Assembly (NCBI RefSeq): GCF_905171765.1
Contig: NC_053392.1
Span: 338,737,010 to 338,801,009, forward strand
DNA: 64,000 nucleotides
Reading direction: 5' to 3'
DNA from: Bufo bufo
Lineage: Eukaryota; Chordata; Amphibia; Anura; Bufonidae
Positions 1 through 11,424 of this stretch are shown piece by piece. A model generated the notes under the pieces. It worked only from the letters and a program-made list of their open reading frames with translations. It was not told the DNA's origin and searched no databases. Each line of letters starts with the position of its first letter. The stretch's first letter is position 1. The position numbers and the translations under genes were made by a program.

Positions 1-708
1 CACTGGGCTCTACCTTTTCCACTTACACCCCTAGATGGCCTAGTATAAGCTCTCCACTGCTGTATTATTTGTAAAATGCACATATAACATAGCATATATG
101 CTAATCACCCTTGAAGAGTCATGGGAACAATGCCACAATGCAGAAGTTTCTCTTTCCACCCCACCCCCAAGCTGATATTCCCCCGGCCACTTTTCATCAC
201 TATCAGCCCCCTCCAAGGGTGCGCTGCCTTCTATTCCCCTGGGCAAAAGGGTAGCGATGAAGCCTGACACAGAACATTGTCCATACCTGGTGAGTACACT
301 GGTACATTTGTGAGTTTAGAGGCCGGTCGATGTCATTAAACTAAGGAGGGACAGGTGTGGACACCAGACTGAGTGGCTTTTCAAGATAGCGGCACTGCAC
401 CCATGTTCTTCAATAGAGATTAGCATAAATATTTTAGAAGCTCATTTTAAAAATAATGCAGCAACATAGAGTTTATACAGAGGCATTTTTTTTAACCTAT
501 TCACATCCGGTATAATACCTTGGTGGAGGTTCTGAAGCCTAAAAAGGTGACAGGTTCACATTAGGAGATCTTATTAGTTTATCTATGTGGATTTATAGTT
601 TAGATAATTTACAAACCTTACAAGTAACTCCATGGTTTTGTCTGTGATTAAAGGCAGTGTGAAAAAAATATATAAATCTGAATCACAGTAAAATGCAAGA
701 ATAACAGA
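1..708. other. Unassigned non-coding DNA
   Basis: AT-rich sequence with no coding region, splice-flanked exon or clear repeat that I recognise. Probably intronic or intergenic. It ends at the TTA that flanks the MITE starting at 712. Confidence 0.4.
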
Positions 709-711
709 TTA

Positions 712-1115
712 AGGTTACTTTCACACTGGCGTTTCGGGGGCCGCTTGTGAGATCCGTTTCAGGGCTCTCACAAGCGGCCCAAAATGGATCAGTTTAGCCC
801 CAATGCATTCTGAATGGATTAGGATCCGTTCAGAATGCGGAGCCAAACGGATCCGTCCTGACTTACAATGTAAGTCAATGGGGACGGATCCGTTTTCACT
901 GACACAATATGGTGCAATTGAAAACGGATCCGCCTCCCATTGACTTTCAGTGTAAGTCAAAACGGATCAGTTTGCATTATCATGAACAGTTTTTTTTGTT
1001 CATGATAATGCAAATGGATTCGTTCTGAACGGATACAAGCGGTTGCATTATAGGTGCGGATCCGTCTGTGCAGATACCAGACGGATCCGCACCTAACGCA
1101 GGTGTGAAAGTAGCC
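712..1115. mobile_element. Harbinger-type MITE, TTA target duplication
   Basis: A 404-bp non-coding hairpin element. The ends are inverted: GGTTACTTTCACAC on the left and GTGTGAAAGTAGCC on the right, flanked by TTA on both sides (709-711 and 1116-1118). The interior is built of GGATCCGTTT / AACGGATCC repeats, including a central inverted repeat around TTCATGATAATGCAAA. A 3-bp TTA/TAA duplication is the target preference of the PIF/Harbinger superfamily. No transposase is encoded, so it would depend on an enzyme supplied elsewhere. A partial copy of the same family lies at 14224-14478. Confidence 0.8.
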
Positions 1116-1464
1116 TTACTTCTTGATCAAGTTAGAATTATCAATTAAAGGGGTTATCCGAGGTATGGGGAAAAAAAATTAAACCTCAAACTCATCAGGA
1201 CATACATATACATTGGTTAAGCTTGATTTCTTAGGAGAGAAACCCATACTTACACCTTTTCATGGTTCTGTTATTGCTGTGTTCACATGCTGAAGTACAT
1301 GCTGAGGGGGCGTATAACAACAATGCCTGAGCTCTCCCTCATGAATATTTGTGGGCGTGAACAATCTGACCTTCCCCTCACCCTGCTCTGCACAACCTAT
1401 GTTTGCATTAAAAAAACAGTCACATGATCATCTCCTAGTTCACACAGGCAGATCTTCCTGTCAC

Positions 1465-1541
1465 ATTGCAGATACAGCTACAGCTCAGATACAGCTACAG
1501 CTCAGATACAGCTACAGCTCAGATACAGCTACAGCTCAGAT
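1465..1541. repeat. Short tandem repeat, cagatacagctacagct unit
   Basis: About four copies of a roughly 17-bp unit (cagatacagctacagct). The hAT-like element inserted in this array: the array resumes at 4682 and degenerates there into a related gctgtatctaagctata repeat. Confidence 0.8.
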
Positions 1542-1984
1542 CAGTGGCGTAGCGTGGGTTGCCAGCACCTGGGGCGAGCCATGTATTGCGCCCTCCCCGC
1601 CCAACCTGTGGACACGCCCCTTTTTAGAGATAATGTAGTAGTCCTATGTAACACCAGAGATAACATGGTGGTAACTCTCTAAGTACAGATAATGTAGTAG
1701 ATGGGTGTGAGGCCTCAGAATTCAGAACACATACAGTGTGACCTGAAGTCTGGGGCCAGGATGTGGCAGGGTGGGCAAAATTCTCCATCCACCCCCCAAC
1801 CCTACCGTGAAAGAAATATGTGTTTGGACATTACATACATTACTACAAAATATACAGTATAATACAGCACCACATACCTCATCCATCCAGTGACATCTCC
1901 TGTGATGTAGATTTTCCTCAACGTCTTCATTCGGAGATAAGACCGCCATGATACCTTCTTTCAGCCGCGTCTCATCTCTGCAGA

Positions 1985-2835
1985 GTTTTATTATTATTAG
2001 TTATTATATATAATGGCCCCTCTGTAATATTAGGATATATGATGGGCCATTATATATCCTAATAATAAGGAGGGGACCATTATATATTATAATAATACAG
2101 GGGGGGGGGGTCATTATATATAGTAATTATACAGAGGGGTCATTATATATAATAATTATACAGGGGTGCCATTATATATAATAATTATACAGGGGGCCAT
2201 TATATATTAAACAGGGGGGCCATCATATATTATAGTTATACAGAGGGGCCATAATATATAATAATCATACAAGGGGGCCATTATATATTATACAGGGGGG
2301 CCATTATATATTATACAGGGGGGGCCATTATATATTATACAGGGGGGGCCATTATATATTATACAGAGGGGCCATTATATATTATACAGGGGGGCCATTA
2401 TATATTATACAGGGGGGGCCATTATATATTATACAGGGGGGGCCATTATATATTATACAGGGGGGGGCCATTATATATTATACAGGGGGGGGCCATTATA
2501 TATTATACTTATACAGAGGGGCCATAATATATAATAATTATACAAGGGAGCCATAATATATAATAATTATACAAGGGGGCCATAATATATAATAATTATA
2601 CAAGGGGGCCATAATATATTATACAGAAGGGCCATTATATATAATATTTATACAGGGGGACCATTATATAGTATACAGAGGGGCCATTATATATAATAAT
2701 TATTCAAGGGGCCATTATATATTATACAGGGGGGCCATTATATATTATACAGAGGGGCCATTATATATTATACAGAGGGGCCATTATATATTATACAGAG
2801 GGGCCATTATATATTATACAGAAGGGCCCTTATAT
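1985..2835. repeat. AT-rich minisatellite, ccattatatattatacaggggg units
   Basis: Many tandem copies of a 24-34 bp unit built on GGGGGGCCATTATATATTATACAG, with unit length changing through the G run and through an extra AATTATA. A few copies are inverted. The same unit returns inside the 430-bp repeats to the right. Non-coding. Confidence 0.9.
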
Positions 2836-2845
2836 ATTATAGTAA

Positions 2846-3131
2846 GGCTATATGCACACGACCGTATGTGTTCTGCGGTCCACAAATTGCGTATCCGCAA
2901 ATAAATAAAAAAATGGATGGCATCAATTTTTTTTTTTGCGGATCCATTGTAACAATGCCTAAAACGGACAAGAATAGGACATGTTCTATTTTTTTGCGGG
3001 GCTACGGAACGGACATACGGATGTGGATAGCACACGGTGTGCTGTCCGCATTTTTTGTGGACCCATTGAAATGAATGGGTCCGCATCCTATCCACAAAGA
3101 CACCGGTACGGACGTTCATGTGCATGATGCC
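2846..3131. mobile_element. Harbinger-type MITE inside the minisatellite
   Basis: A 286-bp element with imperfect inverted ends (GGCTATATGCACACGA on the left; the right end reads CATGTGCATGATGCC), flanked by TAA (2843-2845) and TTA (3132-3134). The interior has the GGATCC/GTCCGCA motifs common to this group of frog MITEs. It interrupts the minisatellite, and its right-hand 50 bp was later duplicated with the 430-bp units (near 3540-3591 and 3970-4021). Confidence 0.65.
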
Positions 3132-4395
3132 TTATACAGAGGGGCCATAATATATAATCATTATACAAGGGGGCCATTATATATTATAGAGGGGCCATTA
3201 TATATTATACAGGGGGCCATTATATATTATAATTATACAGAGAGGCCATTAATAATGGGCCCTCTGTATAATTCTAATATATAATGGCCCCCCTGTATAA
3301 TTAGTATATATAATGGCCCCTCTGTATAATATATAATGGCCCCCTTGTATAATTATTATATATTATGGCCCCTCTGTATAACTATAATATATAATAACCC
3401 CTCTGTATAATATAAAACAGTGCCCATTCTTTCTAAATATACCGGCCTGCTTTGTATCTCTTCTGCCCACCTCCATAGTGCCCCCAGTACTTACATAAAA
3501 ATAAAAAAAATACTCACCTGTCTTCATCGCCTCTTGGGTCCGCATCCTATCCCCAAAAACACCGGTACGGACGTTCATGTGCATGATGCCTTATACAGAG
3601 GGGCCATAATATATAATCATTATACAAGGGGGCCATTATATATTATAGAGGGGCCATTATATATTATACAGGGGGCCATTATATATTATAATTATACAGA
3701 GAGCCCATTAATAATGGGCCCTCTGTATAATTCTAATATATAATGGCCCCCCTGTATAATTAGTATATATAATGGCCCCTCTGTATAATATATAATGGCC
3801 CCCTTATATAATTATAATATATAATAACCCCTCTGTATAATATAAAACAGTGCCCATTCTTTCTAAATATACCGGCCTCCTTTGTATCTCTTCTGCCCAC
3901 CTCCATAGTGCCCCCAGTACTTACATAAAAATAAAAAAAATACTCACCTGTCTTCATCGCCTCTTGGGTCCGCATCCTATCCCCAAAAACACCGGTACGG
4001 ACGTTCATGTGCATGATGCCTTATACAGAGGGGCCATAATATATAATCATTATACAAGGGGGCCATTATATATTATAGAGGGGCCATTATATATTATACA
4101 GGGGGCCATTATATATTATAATTATACAGAGAGGCCATTAATAATGGGCCCTCTGTATAATTCTAATATATAATGGCCCCCCTGTATAATTAGTATATAT
4201 AATGGCCCCTCTGTATAATATATAATGGCCCCCTTATATAATTATAATATATAATAACCCCTCTGTATAATATAAAACAGTGCCCATTCTTTCTAAATAT
4301 ACCGGCCTCCTTTGTATCTCTTCTGCCCACCTCCATAGTGCCCCCAGTACTTACATAAAAAAAAAAAAAATACTCACCTGTCTTCATCGCCTCTT
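3132..4395. repeat. Three tandem units of about 430-460 bp
   Basis: The junction gatgccttatacagaggggcc recurs near 3126, 3586 and 4016, so the units are about 460 and 430 bp. The copies differ by only a few bases. Each holds minisatellite, an inverted minisatellite block (both strands of CCATTATATATTATACAG) and, in the two later copies, the right end of the MITE. Short open frames in these units carry identical repeat-encoded peptides and are not genes. Confidence 0.85.
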
Positions 4396-4681
4396 GTAGC
4401 CTTTGCTCGGGCGTCCCGGCGCAGGCGGTCAGGAACACTTCACCGTGCCCTCCTGCACTGCGTCATCACGTCATCTCGCGAGACCCGGCGCAGGAGGTCA
4501 TGGTGATATCTCCTGCGCCATTCTACTGCTTCATAGGGTTCAGGCCTGGCCTGAAGCTTATGAGGCAGAATGGAGGGGATGGGAGCCATGGGCTTCCATC
4601 ACCCTCATTATACTGCCTAGTGCCCCCTACAATTTAGTGCCCGGGGCAATGGCCCCCCTTGCCCCCCCCCCCCCCCCACTG

Positions 4682-4860
4682 GCTCAGATACAGCTACAGC
4701 TCTATCTATAAGGTGGACATATATCTGTATCTAAGCTATAGCTGTATCTAAGCTATAGCTGTATCTAAGCTATAGCTGTATCTAAGCTTTATCTATATTA
4801 TTCCGATATGGCTTCAATATGGATATAGCTTAGATATAGCTATATCTATATGATGGACAA
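4682..4860. repeat. Degenerate gctgtatctaagctata repeat
   Basis: Continuation of the array cut by the hAT-like element. At least four near-perfect copies of gctatagctgtatctaa are visible (about 4734-4790), followed by decayed copies. Confidence 0.75.
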
Positions 4861-5317
4861 TTATTTCCTCTTTTTTTTTCCAGGGGGTGGTATTAACAGT
4901 GTAATGGGGACTTGATGAGGGGGCCAGAGCTGTAATAACGATCCCCAGACACGGGAGGGGAATGGGTAAACTGGCCCATGTGGGAAAAGGAGCCAGACAC
5001 ATACCCTGCTGCTGGAGAAAATGTATCACCTCGGCTCTGGTAAGTATCACACATGCGCGATCGCTTACCATCGCTGAGGCTGTGTGAGGACAGCGAGAGA
5101 GGGGCGGGCACCAAAGGCTCTGATGTCTCGTTTACAGAGCCGGGCCACTCCCTCAAGCAGGGAGAAGTTTGTAAACGAGACATCAGCGTCTGAGCAGGGT
5201 TGATGACGTCGGGGGTCACATGACCCAAATCAGTGAAAAAGTAATTTACAAAACAGTTTAATATAATGATATAATAGTTATTAGCATAAATTTATATAAC
5301 TCGGATAACCCCTTTAA

Positions 5318-5760
5318 ACCAAGGAAATTTTTGTCTGGCACATAACTGCTTAAGCTAGCACAGCATTAACTACATGTTTTTGTTGGAGGATATCTTCTGA
5401 ACTATTCGTGATGATAAGTGGCGTTTAAACAAAGTTAAAAAAGCACATAAATGACTGCACCTGATCAAACTCCACATTCTTCTAATCCTACTAACCACAT
5501 GGTCATCATTATCGAAGAACTGCCCCGTCTCTCCACTTGTAAGGCATTCAACACCTGCAGCTGTCACATCTAAAAATTTCCACACTGCTAAGGGACACAG
5601 CTGGCATCTAGTAACCAACATGTTTTTTTTTTTCTGAGCATGGAATGAAATGTCAGCTGTTATGTCACCATGATATGGATCAAGATGTCCACAAAATATC
5701 TGCAAATTAGTGAGTAATAGTAATAAAGAAATTTGGACACAATTCAACACATTTGTGTTC
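5318..5760. other. Unassigned non-coding DNA
   Basis: No recognised repeat or gene. One minus-strand frame is open for 126 codons (5370-5750) but has no family resemblance, splice context or repeat homology that I can see. Confidence 0.3.
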
Positions 5761-5764
5761 TTAA

Positions 5765-6178
5765 AGGGAACCTGTCACCATAAAAATGCCAAGTAATTTG
5801 TAGGCAACATGTAATAGGGCAAGAGGAGCTGAGAAGATTGATATATAGTTTTATAGAAAAAGATTCAGTATAACTTGTCATTTATTCATTTATATCCATG
5901 CTCATTCTGAACTTTGAAGTCAGGGAGGAGGTCCTATCAGTAATGGACAGCTATCTCTGTATACACAGTCATAGAGGGAAGGCTGTCAGTCACTGATAGG
6001 ACCTCCTCCTTGACTTCAAAGCCCAGAACGAGCAGGGATATAAATCAATAAATTACAAGTTATACTGAATCTTTTCCTTTAAAACTATATCTACCGGTAT
6101 ATCAATCTACTTAAATCCTCCTGCTCTGAAATATGCTGGCTTCGGTTCAGACATCATGTTCAACCTGACAGGTTCCCT
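5765..6178. mobile_element. TTAA-flanked hairpin MITE
   Basis: A 414-bp element with 13-bp inverted ends (AGGGAACCTGTCA ... TGACAGGTTCCCT) and TTAA on both sides (5761-5764, 6179-6182). It is a long hairpin: GTCAGGGAGGAGGTCCTATCAG near 5920 pairs with CTGATAGGACCTCCTCC near 5992. Related elements with the same ends lie at 48004-48338 and 56193-56690. The TTAA target suggests mobilisation by a piggyBac-type enzyme. Confidence 0.8.
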
Positions 6179-6659
6179 TTAATATTATTTTTTTGCTATA
6201 ACATCACCCACAAAACCAGTTCCTTTCTGTAATATTCCAAGAAATAATATCCGTTTTGTTGATAGTACCTAGGAGAAGTAGAAAATGTCTGAATAGAATG
6301 ATTACGTATTCAAAATTTCCTTATTTTCATATATACAACCACATTTGAGAAATGTATCCAATGATATCTAATGGCATGACCAATCAGGTTGGGCCACATT
6401 ATATAAAAACCGTATTAAGAGAAGACCCAGGGACAAGATGATAGTTTCAATTCAAGAACCACACAAGGACAGGAAAAAGGGGAAGGGACACCACACAGCT
6501 GAGCAGGAAAGTACAATTGAGCGATAGCACAATCATATAATTGTGCATAAGTATATTTACACTTCCTATATATGTTTTAGTTAGTCTACTTTATTTCATG
6601 TTGTGGTTACTGTAATATTGTATGTATTGTCTTACCAGCCTGCTCAATTAAGAACTTTA
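6179..6659. other. Unassigned non-coding DNA
   Basis: AT-rich sequence with no gene or repeat that I can identify. Confidence 0.35.
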
Positions 6660-6662
6660 TAA

Positions 6663-7510
6663 GGCCCCTTTCACATGGGCGAGAATTCCGTGCGGGTGCA
6701 ATGCGTGAGGTGAACGCATTGCACCCGCACTGAATCCGGACCCATTCTCTTCAATGGGGCTGTGTACATGAGCGGTGATTTTCACGCATCACTTGTGCGT
6801 TGCGTGAAAATCGCAGCAAGCTCCATATTGTGTGTTTTTCACGCAACGCAGGCCCCATAGAAGTGAATGGGGCTGCGTGAAAATCGCAAGCATACGCAAG
6901 CAAGTGCGGATGCGGTGCGATTTTCACGCATGGTTGCTAGGAGACTATCGGGATGGGGACCCGATCTATATTATTTTCCCTCATAACATGCTTATAAGGG
7001 AAAATAATAGCATTCTTAATACAGAATGCTTAGTAAAATAGTGATGGAGGGGTTAAAAAATAAAAAAAACAATTAATAAACTCACCTTAATCTACTCTCA
7101 GCCTGGCATGTCTTCTTTTTTTTTTATGAAAAGGACCTGTGGTGACGTCACTGTGCTCAACACATGGTCCATCACCATGGTAATGGACCATGTGATGAGC
7201 GCAGTGACGTAATCAAAGGACCTTTAGCCAGGTCCTGAAGAAAGTATAAAGAAGAGGAGATCCGATACGCGATCAAGTGGATGGGGCGAGTTAAATTTGT
7301 TTATTATTTTTAACCCCTCAATGGACATTTTACTATGCATTCTGTATTAAGAATGCTATTATTTTCATGGTTATAAGGGAAAATAATAAAATCTACACAA
7401 CACCAATCCCAAACCCGAACTTCTGTGAAATGCGGAAAAATCACGCATTTTCCTGCAACGCACCCGCATCTTGTCCGGCCCTCACACGAGACGCCTGTGT
7501 GAAAAAGGCC
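6663..7510. mobile_element. Harbinger-type MITE, TAA duplication
   Basis: An 848-bp element starting GGCCCCTTTCACATGG and ending TGTGTGAAAAAGGCC, flanked by TAA (6660-6662 and 7511-7513). Internal inverted segments include CCTCATAACATGCTTATAAGGGAAAATAATAGCATTC and its complement near 7345. Non-coding. It shares its right-hand TAA with the next element. Confidence 0.75.
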
Positions 7511-7513
7511 TAA

Positions 7514-7844
7514 GGCTGGGTTCACACTTGAGCGTTTTACAGCGCGTTCAAACGCGCTGTAAAACGCTCAACACATGAAAACCAATGCTTCCCTATGGCC
7601 CTGGTTCTCACTTGAGCGTTTTACAGCGCTGAAAAACACGCTGTAAAACGCCCTACGCTCAAACAAGTACTTGAGCTTCTTTAGGGCGTTTTGACGCGCG
7701 TTTGTGGCCATAGGACATTGCAGTCAATCACACAAACGCGCGTCAAACGCGCGTTTACTATTGCAAAAAACGCTAGTCAAAAACGCGCGTCAAAAAACGC
7801 GCGTTAAACGCGCATATCAAAGACGCTCAGGTCTGAACCCAGCC
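7514..7844. mobile_element. Harbinger-type MITE, TAA duplication
   Basis: A 331-bp hairpin with ends GGCTGGGTTCACACTTG and TCTGAACCCAGCC, TAA on both sides (7511-7513, 7845-7847). The interior consists of AACGCGCGTTT and GCGTTTTACAGCGC hairpin words, giving unusually dense CpG for this window. Non-coding. Confidence 0.8.
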
Positions 7845-7847
7845 TAA

Positions 7848-8111
7848 GGGTAACTGCACATGGTGTGGATTATGCACGTCTTAACCACGGCATAATACAG
7901 TATCACCAAAGTGTATGAGATTTCCCAAATCTCATGTACACTTTGCTCCTTTGTTCTGTGCGGAAACTCAGATCTTTGGGTCCGCAGCTCCGCAAAAAGA
8001 TAGAGCATGTCCTATTCTTGTCCGCAGCTTGCGGACAAGAATAGGCATTTCTATGGGGGTGCCGGGCTGGTGTGTTACAGACCCGCAATTTGCGGACGCG
8101 TGAATGCAGCC
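7848..8111. mobile_element. Third MITE of the stack, TAA duplication
   Basis: Begins GGGTAACTGCACATGG and ends GCGTGAATGCAGCC, flanked by TAA (7845-7847, 8112-8114). The end match is imperfect. The interior has GTCCGCAGCTTGCGGAC-type hairpins near 8020. It belongs to the GTCCGCA-rich MITE class seen at 2846 and 24596. Confidence 0.55.
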
Positions 8112-8236
8112 TAACACAAGCAGTTTTTTGTGCAGATTTGGTGCAGGAATGCACAAAAATCTGCAAGAAAATTAGTGCAGATTTTCTGAGACACGCTATG
8201 CCTATTAAAATTACAATGCGAATGGAACATAATATA

Positions 8237-9816
8237 CACTGCTCAAAAAAATAAAGGGAACACTTAAACAACACAATGTAACTCCAAGTCAATCACACTT
8301 CTGTGAAATCAAACTGTCCACTTAGGAAGCAACACTGAGTGACAATCAATTTCACATTCTGTTGTGCAAATGGGATAGACAACAGGTGGAAATTATAGGC
8401 AATTAGCAAGACACCCCCAATAAAGGAGTGGTTCTGCAGGTGGTGACCACTTACCACTTCTCAGTTCCTATGCTTCCTGGCTGATGTTTTGGTCACTTTT
8501 GAATGCTGGCGGTGCTTTCACTCTAGTGGTAGCATGAGACAGAGTCTACAACGCACACAAGTGGCTCAGGTAGTGCAGCTTATCCAGGATGGCACATCAA
8601 TGCGAGCTGTGGCAAGAAGGTTTGCTGTGTCTGTCAGCGTAGTGTCCAGAGCATGGAGGCGCTACCAGGAGACAGGCCAGTACATCAGGAGACGTGGAGG
8701 AGGCCGTAGGAGGGCAACAACCCAGCAGCAGGACCGCTACCTCCTCCTTTGTGCAAGGAGGAACAGGAGGAGCACTGCCAGAACCCTGCAAAATGACCTC
8801 CAGCAGGCCACAAATGTGCATGTGTCTGCTCAAACGGTCAGAAACAGACTCCATGAGGGTGATATGAGGGCCTGACGTCCACAGGTGGGGGTTGTGCTTA
8901 CAGCCCAACACTGTGCAGGACGTTTGGCATTTGCCAGAGAACACCAAGATTGGCAAATTCGCCACTGGCGCCCTGTGCCCTTCACAGATGAAAGCAGGTT
9001 CACACTGAGCACATGTGACAGACGTGACAGAGTCTGGAGACGCCGTGGAGAACGTTCTGCTGCCTGCAACATCCTCCAGCATGACCGGTTTGGCATTGGG
9101 TCAGTAATGGTGTGGGGTGGCATTTCTTTGGAGGGCCGCACAGCCCTCCATGTGCTCGCAAGAGGTAGCCTGACTGCCATTAGGTACCGAGATGAGATCC
9201 TCAGACCCCTTGTGAGACCATATGCTGGTGCGGTTGGCCCTGGGTTCCTAATAATGCAAGACAATGCTAGACCTCACGTGGCTGGAGTGTGTCAGCAGTT
9301 CCTGCAAGACGAAGGCATTGATGCTATGGACTGGCCCGCCCGTTCCCCAGACCTGAATCCAATTGAGCACATCTGGGAAATCATGTCTCGCTCTATCCAC
9401 CAACGTCACGTTGCACCACAGACTGTCGAGGAGTTGGCAGATGCTTTAGTCCAGGTCTGGGAGGAGATCCCTCAGGAGACCGTCCGCCACCTCATCAGGA
9501 GCATGCACAGGCATTGTAGGGAGGTCATACAGGCACGTGGAGGCCACACACACTACTGAGCCTCATTTTGAATTGTTTTAAGGACATTACATCAAAGTTG
9601 GATCAGCCTGTAGTGTGTTTTTCCACTTTAATTTTGAGTGTGACTCCAAATCCAGACCTCCATGGGTTTAAAAATTTGATTTCCATTTTTTTTTTTGTGT
9701 GATTTTGTTGTCAGCACATTCAACTATGTAAAGAACAAAGTATTTCAGAAGAATATTTAATTAACTCAGATCTAGGATGTGTTATTTTTGTGTTCCCTTT
9801 ATTTTTTTGAGCAGTG
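8237..9816 (+). mobile_element. Tc1-like DNA transposon, nearly intact
   Basis: A 1580-bp element with 27-bp perfect terminal inverted repeats starting CACTGCTCAAAAAAATAA, bordered by TA on both sides (8235-8236 and 9817-9818), the target of the Tc1/mariner superfamily. It carries a single transposase frame with one stop codon (8873). Full length, matched ends and only one coding lesion suggest a young insertion. It lies in presumed non-coding DNA downstream of the last CDK19 exon visible here. Confidence 0.93.
8534..9559 (+). pseudogene. Tc1-like transposase, one in-frame stop
   Basis: Cut-and-paste transposase of 341 codons from the ATG at 8534 to the TGA ending at 9559. The N-terminal helix-turn-helix region (about residues 1-110, rich in Arg/Gln) would bind the inverted repeats. 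The DDE domain keeps all catalytic residues: Asp152 in FTDESRF, Asp243 in QDNARPH and Glu278 in NPIEHIWE, with 34 residues between the last two (DD34E). A TGA at 8873-8875 interrupts the frame between MRA and RPQ; it sits in GCCTGACGT and is most simply a CGA-to-TGA deamination of an Arg codon. The frame continues unchanged after it. As written the protein cannot be made in full without readthrough. A start a little upstream (8489) is possible, but the family usually begins near MRQS. Confidence 0.9.
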
Positions 9817-9818
9817 TA

Positions 9819-10299
9819 TATATGTCACTAAAGAATGTTATATTTTAGTTTTTTCCTGTGGTAAAACAAAAATACCATGCAATAATAAAAAAAAATGATG
9901 AATTTAAAAACAGATTAGGGGCTCTCGGAAAGGAAACACCTGTACAATAAGTTCAACAAGCCTATAACTTCTCAAATTCTACAATGTTTTGTTCCGAAAG
10001 TCTTAAACTAAACACTAATCTCATAAAATATTTCCCACCTGCTGAAAGAAAACATTATATTTTTCATGGCACTGAAATGCCAAAGTCTAAGAGCCAAGAG
10101 CATGCATGCTTCATCTGCCTCTTTTTATTAGGATATTTCCTGTTGTTTTTGACATGTGAGCCTCAGATAACACAATAAAAATACAAGACAAAAAAGTGTC
10201 GAAATCAATTTCACTGTGTTCCCCTTTCAAAAAGTTCATTGGTTTTTAGTAATGTGTTATTTTAAAATATAGTAATGTTTTATTTTTTTACCCCTTAAT
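9819..10299. other. Unassigned AT-rich DNA
   Basis: Between the Tc1 element and the TTAA at 10300. No gene or repeat recognised. Confidence 0.35.
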
Positions 10300-11215
10300 T
10301 TAACCACCTCAGCCCCCCTAGCTTAAACACCCTTAATGACCAGACCACTTTTTTACAATTCTGCACTACACTACTTTCACGGTTTATTGCTCGGTCATAC
10401 AACTTACCACCCAAATGAATTTTACCTCCTTTTCTTCTCACTAATAGAGCTTTCATTTAGTGGTATTTCATTGCTGCTAACATTTTTACTTTTTTTGTTA
10501 TTAATCGAAATTTAATGAAATTTTTGCAAAAAAATGAAATTTTTCACTTTCAGTTGTAATTTTTTTTTTAAAAAAATACATTTCTATATAAATTTTTCTC
10601 TAAATTTATTGTTCTACATGTCTTTGAAAACAAAAAATGTTTGGGTAAAAAAAAAATGGTTTGGGTAAAAGTTATAGCGTTTACAAACTATGGTACAAAA
10701 ATGTGAATTTCCGCATTTTGAAGCAACTCTGACTTTCTGAGCACCTGTCATGTTTCCTGAGGTTCTACAATGGCCAGACAGTACAAACACCCTACAAATG
10801 ACCCCATTTCGGAGAGTAGACACCCTAAGGTATTCACTGATGGGCATAGTAATTTCATAGAACTTTTTATTTTTTGTCACAAGTTAGCGGAAAATGATGA
10901 TTTTTTTATTTATTTATTTTTTGCTTACAAAGTCTCATATTCCACTAACTTGTGACAAAAAATAAAAACTTCCATGAACTCACTATGCCCATCACGAAAT
11001 ACCTTGGGTTGCCTTCTTTCCAAAATGGGGTCACTTGTGGGGTAGTTATACTGCCCTGCCATTTTAGGGGCCCTAATGCGTGAGAAGAAGTCTGGAATCC
11101 AAATGTGTAAAAAATGCCCTGTAAAAGCCTAAAAGTACTCATTGGAATTTGGGCCCCTTTGCCCACCTAGGCTGCAAAAAAGTGTCACACATGTGGTATC
11201 GCCGTACTCAGGAGA

Positions 11216-11424
11216 AGTAGAGCAATGTGTTTTGGGGGTGTATTTTTACATATACCCATGCTGGGTGAGAGAAATATCTCTCTAAAAGTCAACTTTTCCC
11301 ATTTTTTTATACAAAGTTGTCATTATAGAGAGATATTTCTCTCACCCAGCATGGGTATATGTAAAAAGACACCCCAAAACACATTGCCCAACTTCTCCTG
11401 AGTACAGAGATACCACATGTGTGA
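11216..11424. repeat. Inverted repeat, arms about 80 bp
   Basis: TGCTGGGTGAGAGAAATATC near 11258 pairs with GATATTTCTCTCACCCAGCA near 11331, and the arms extend through CATGTGGTATC/GATACCACATG. The spacer is about 45 bp. Capable of forming a long hairpin. Confidence 0.85.

Larger units (their letters stand above)
1542..4681. mobile_element. hAT-like non-autonomous element, 8-bp duplication GCTCAGAT
   Basis: The element starts CAGTGGCGTAGCGTGG and ends in a poly-C run closed by CACTG, with GCTCAGAT immediately on both sides (1534-1541 and 4682-4689). An 8-bp duplication and CAG...CTG ends are hAT hallmarks. The target is itself a repeat containing GCTCAGAT, so the duplication alone is weaker evidence than usual; the element-like ends support the call. 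The interior holds minisatellites, a MITE and three roughly 430-bp tandem units. No transposase is present. Confidence 0.65.
1149..5313. mobile_element. Outer TTAA-flanked element, host of nested insertions
   Basis: The left end AGGGGTTATCCGAG and the right end CTCGGATAACCCCT are perfect 14-bp inverted repeats, each bordered by TTAA (1145-1148 and 5314-5317). TTAA is the duplication made by piggyBac-type transposases. Remove the hAT-like insertion at 1542-4681 and about 1 kb of non-coding sequence is left, like the smaller TTAA elements elsewhere in this window. The right part holds an internal inverted repeat (TGATGTCTCGTTTAC near 5120 and its complement near 5172). There is no coding capacity of its own. 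Confidence 0.7.

Noticed and set aside
3075..3284. Regulatory hairpin cluster
   Set aside because: The inverted minisatellite explains the pairing; no sign of function.
2846..4173. Identical 100-residue open frames in both directions
   Set aside because: They are translations of the 430-bp tandem units and MITE ends; the peptides repeat because the DNA does, and they have no start context or homology.
5370..5750. A 126-codon minus-strand gene
   Set aside because: No family resemblance, no splice sites, low-complexity start; probably chance.
8597..9264. Two antisense frames of 144 and 161 codons
   Set aside because: Shadows of the Tc1 transposase on the opposite strand.
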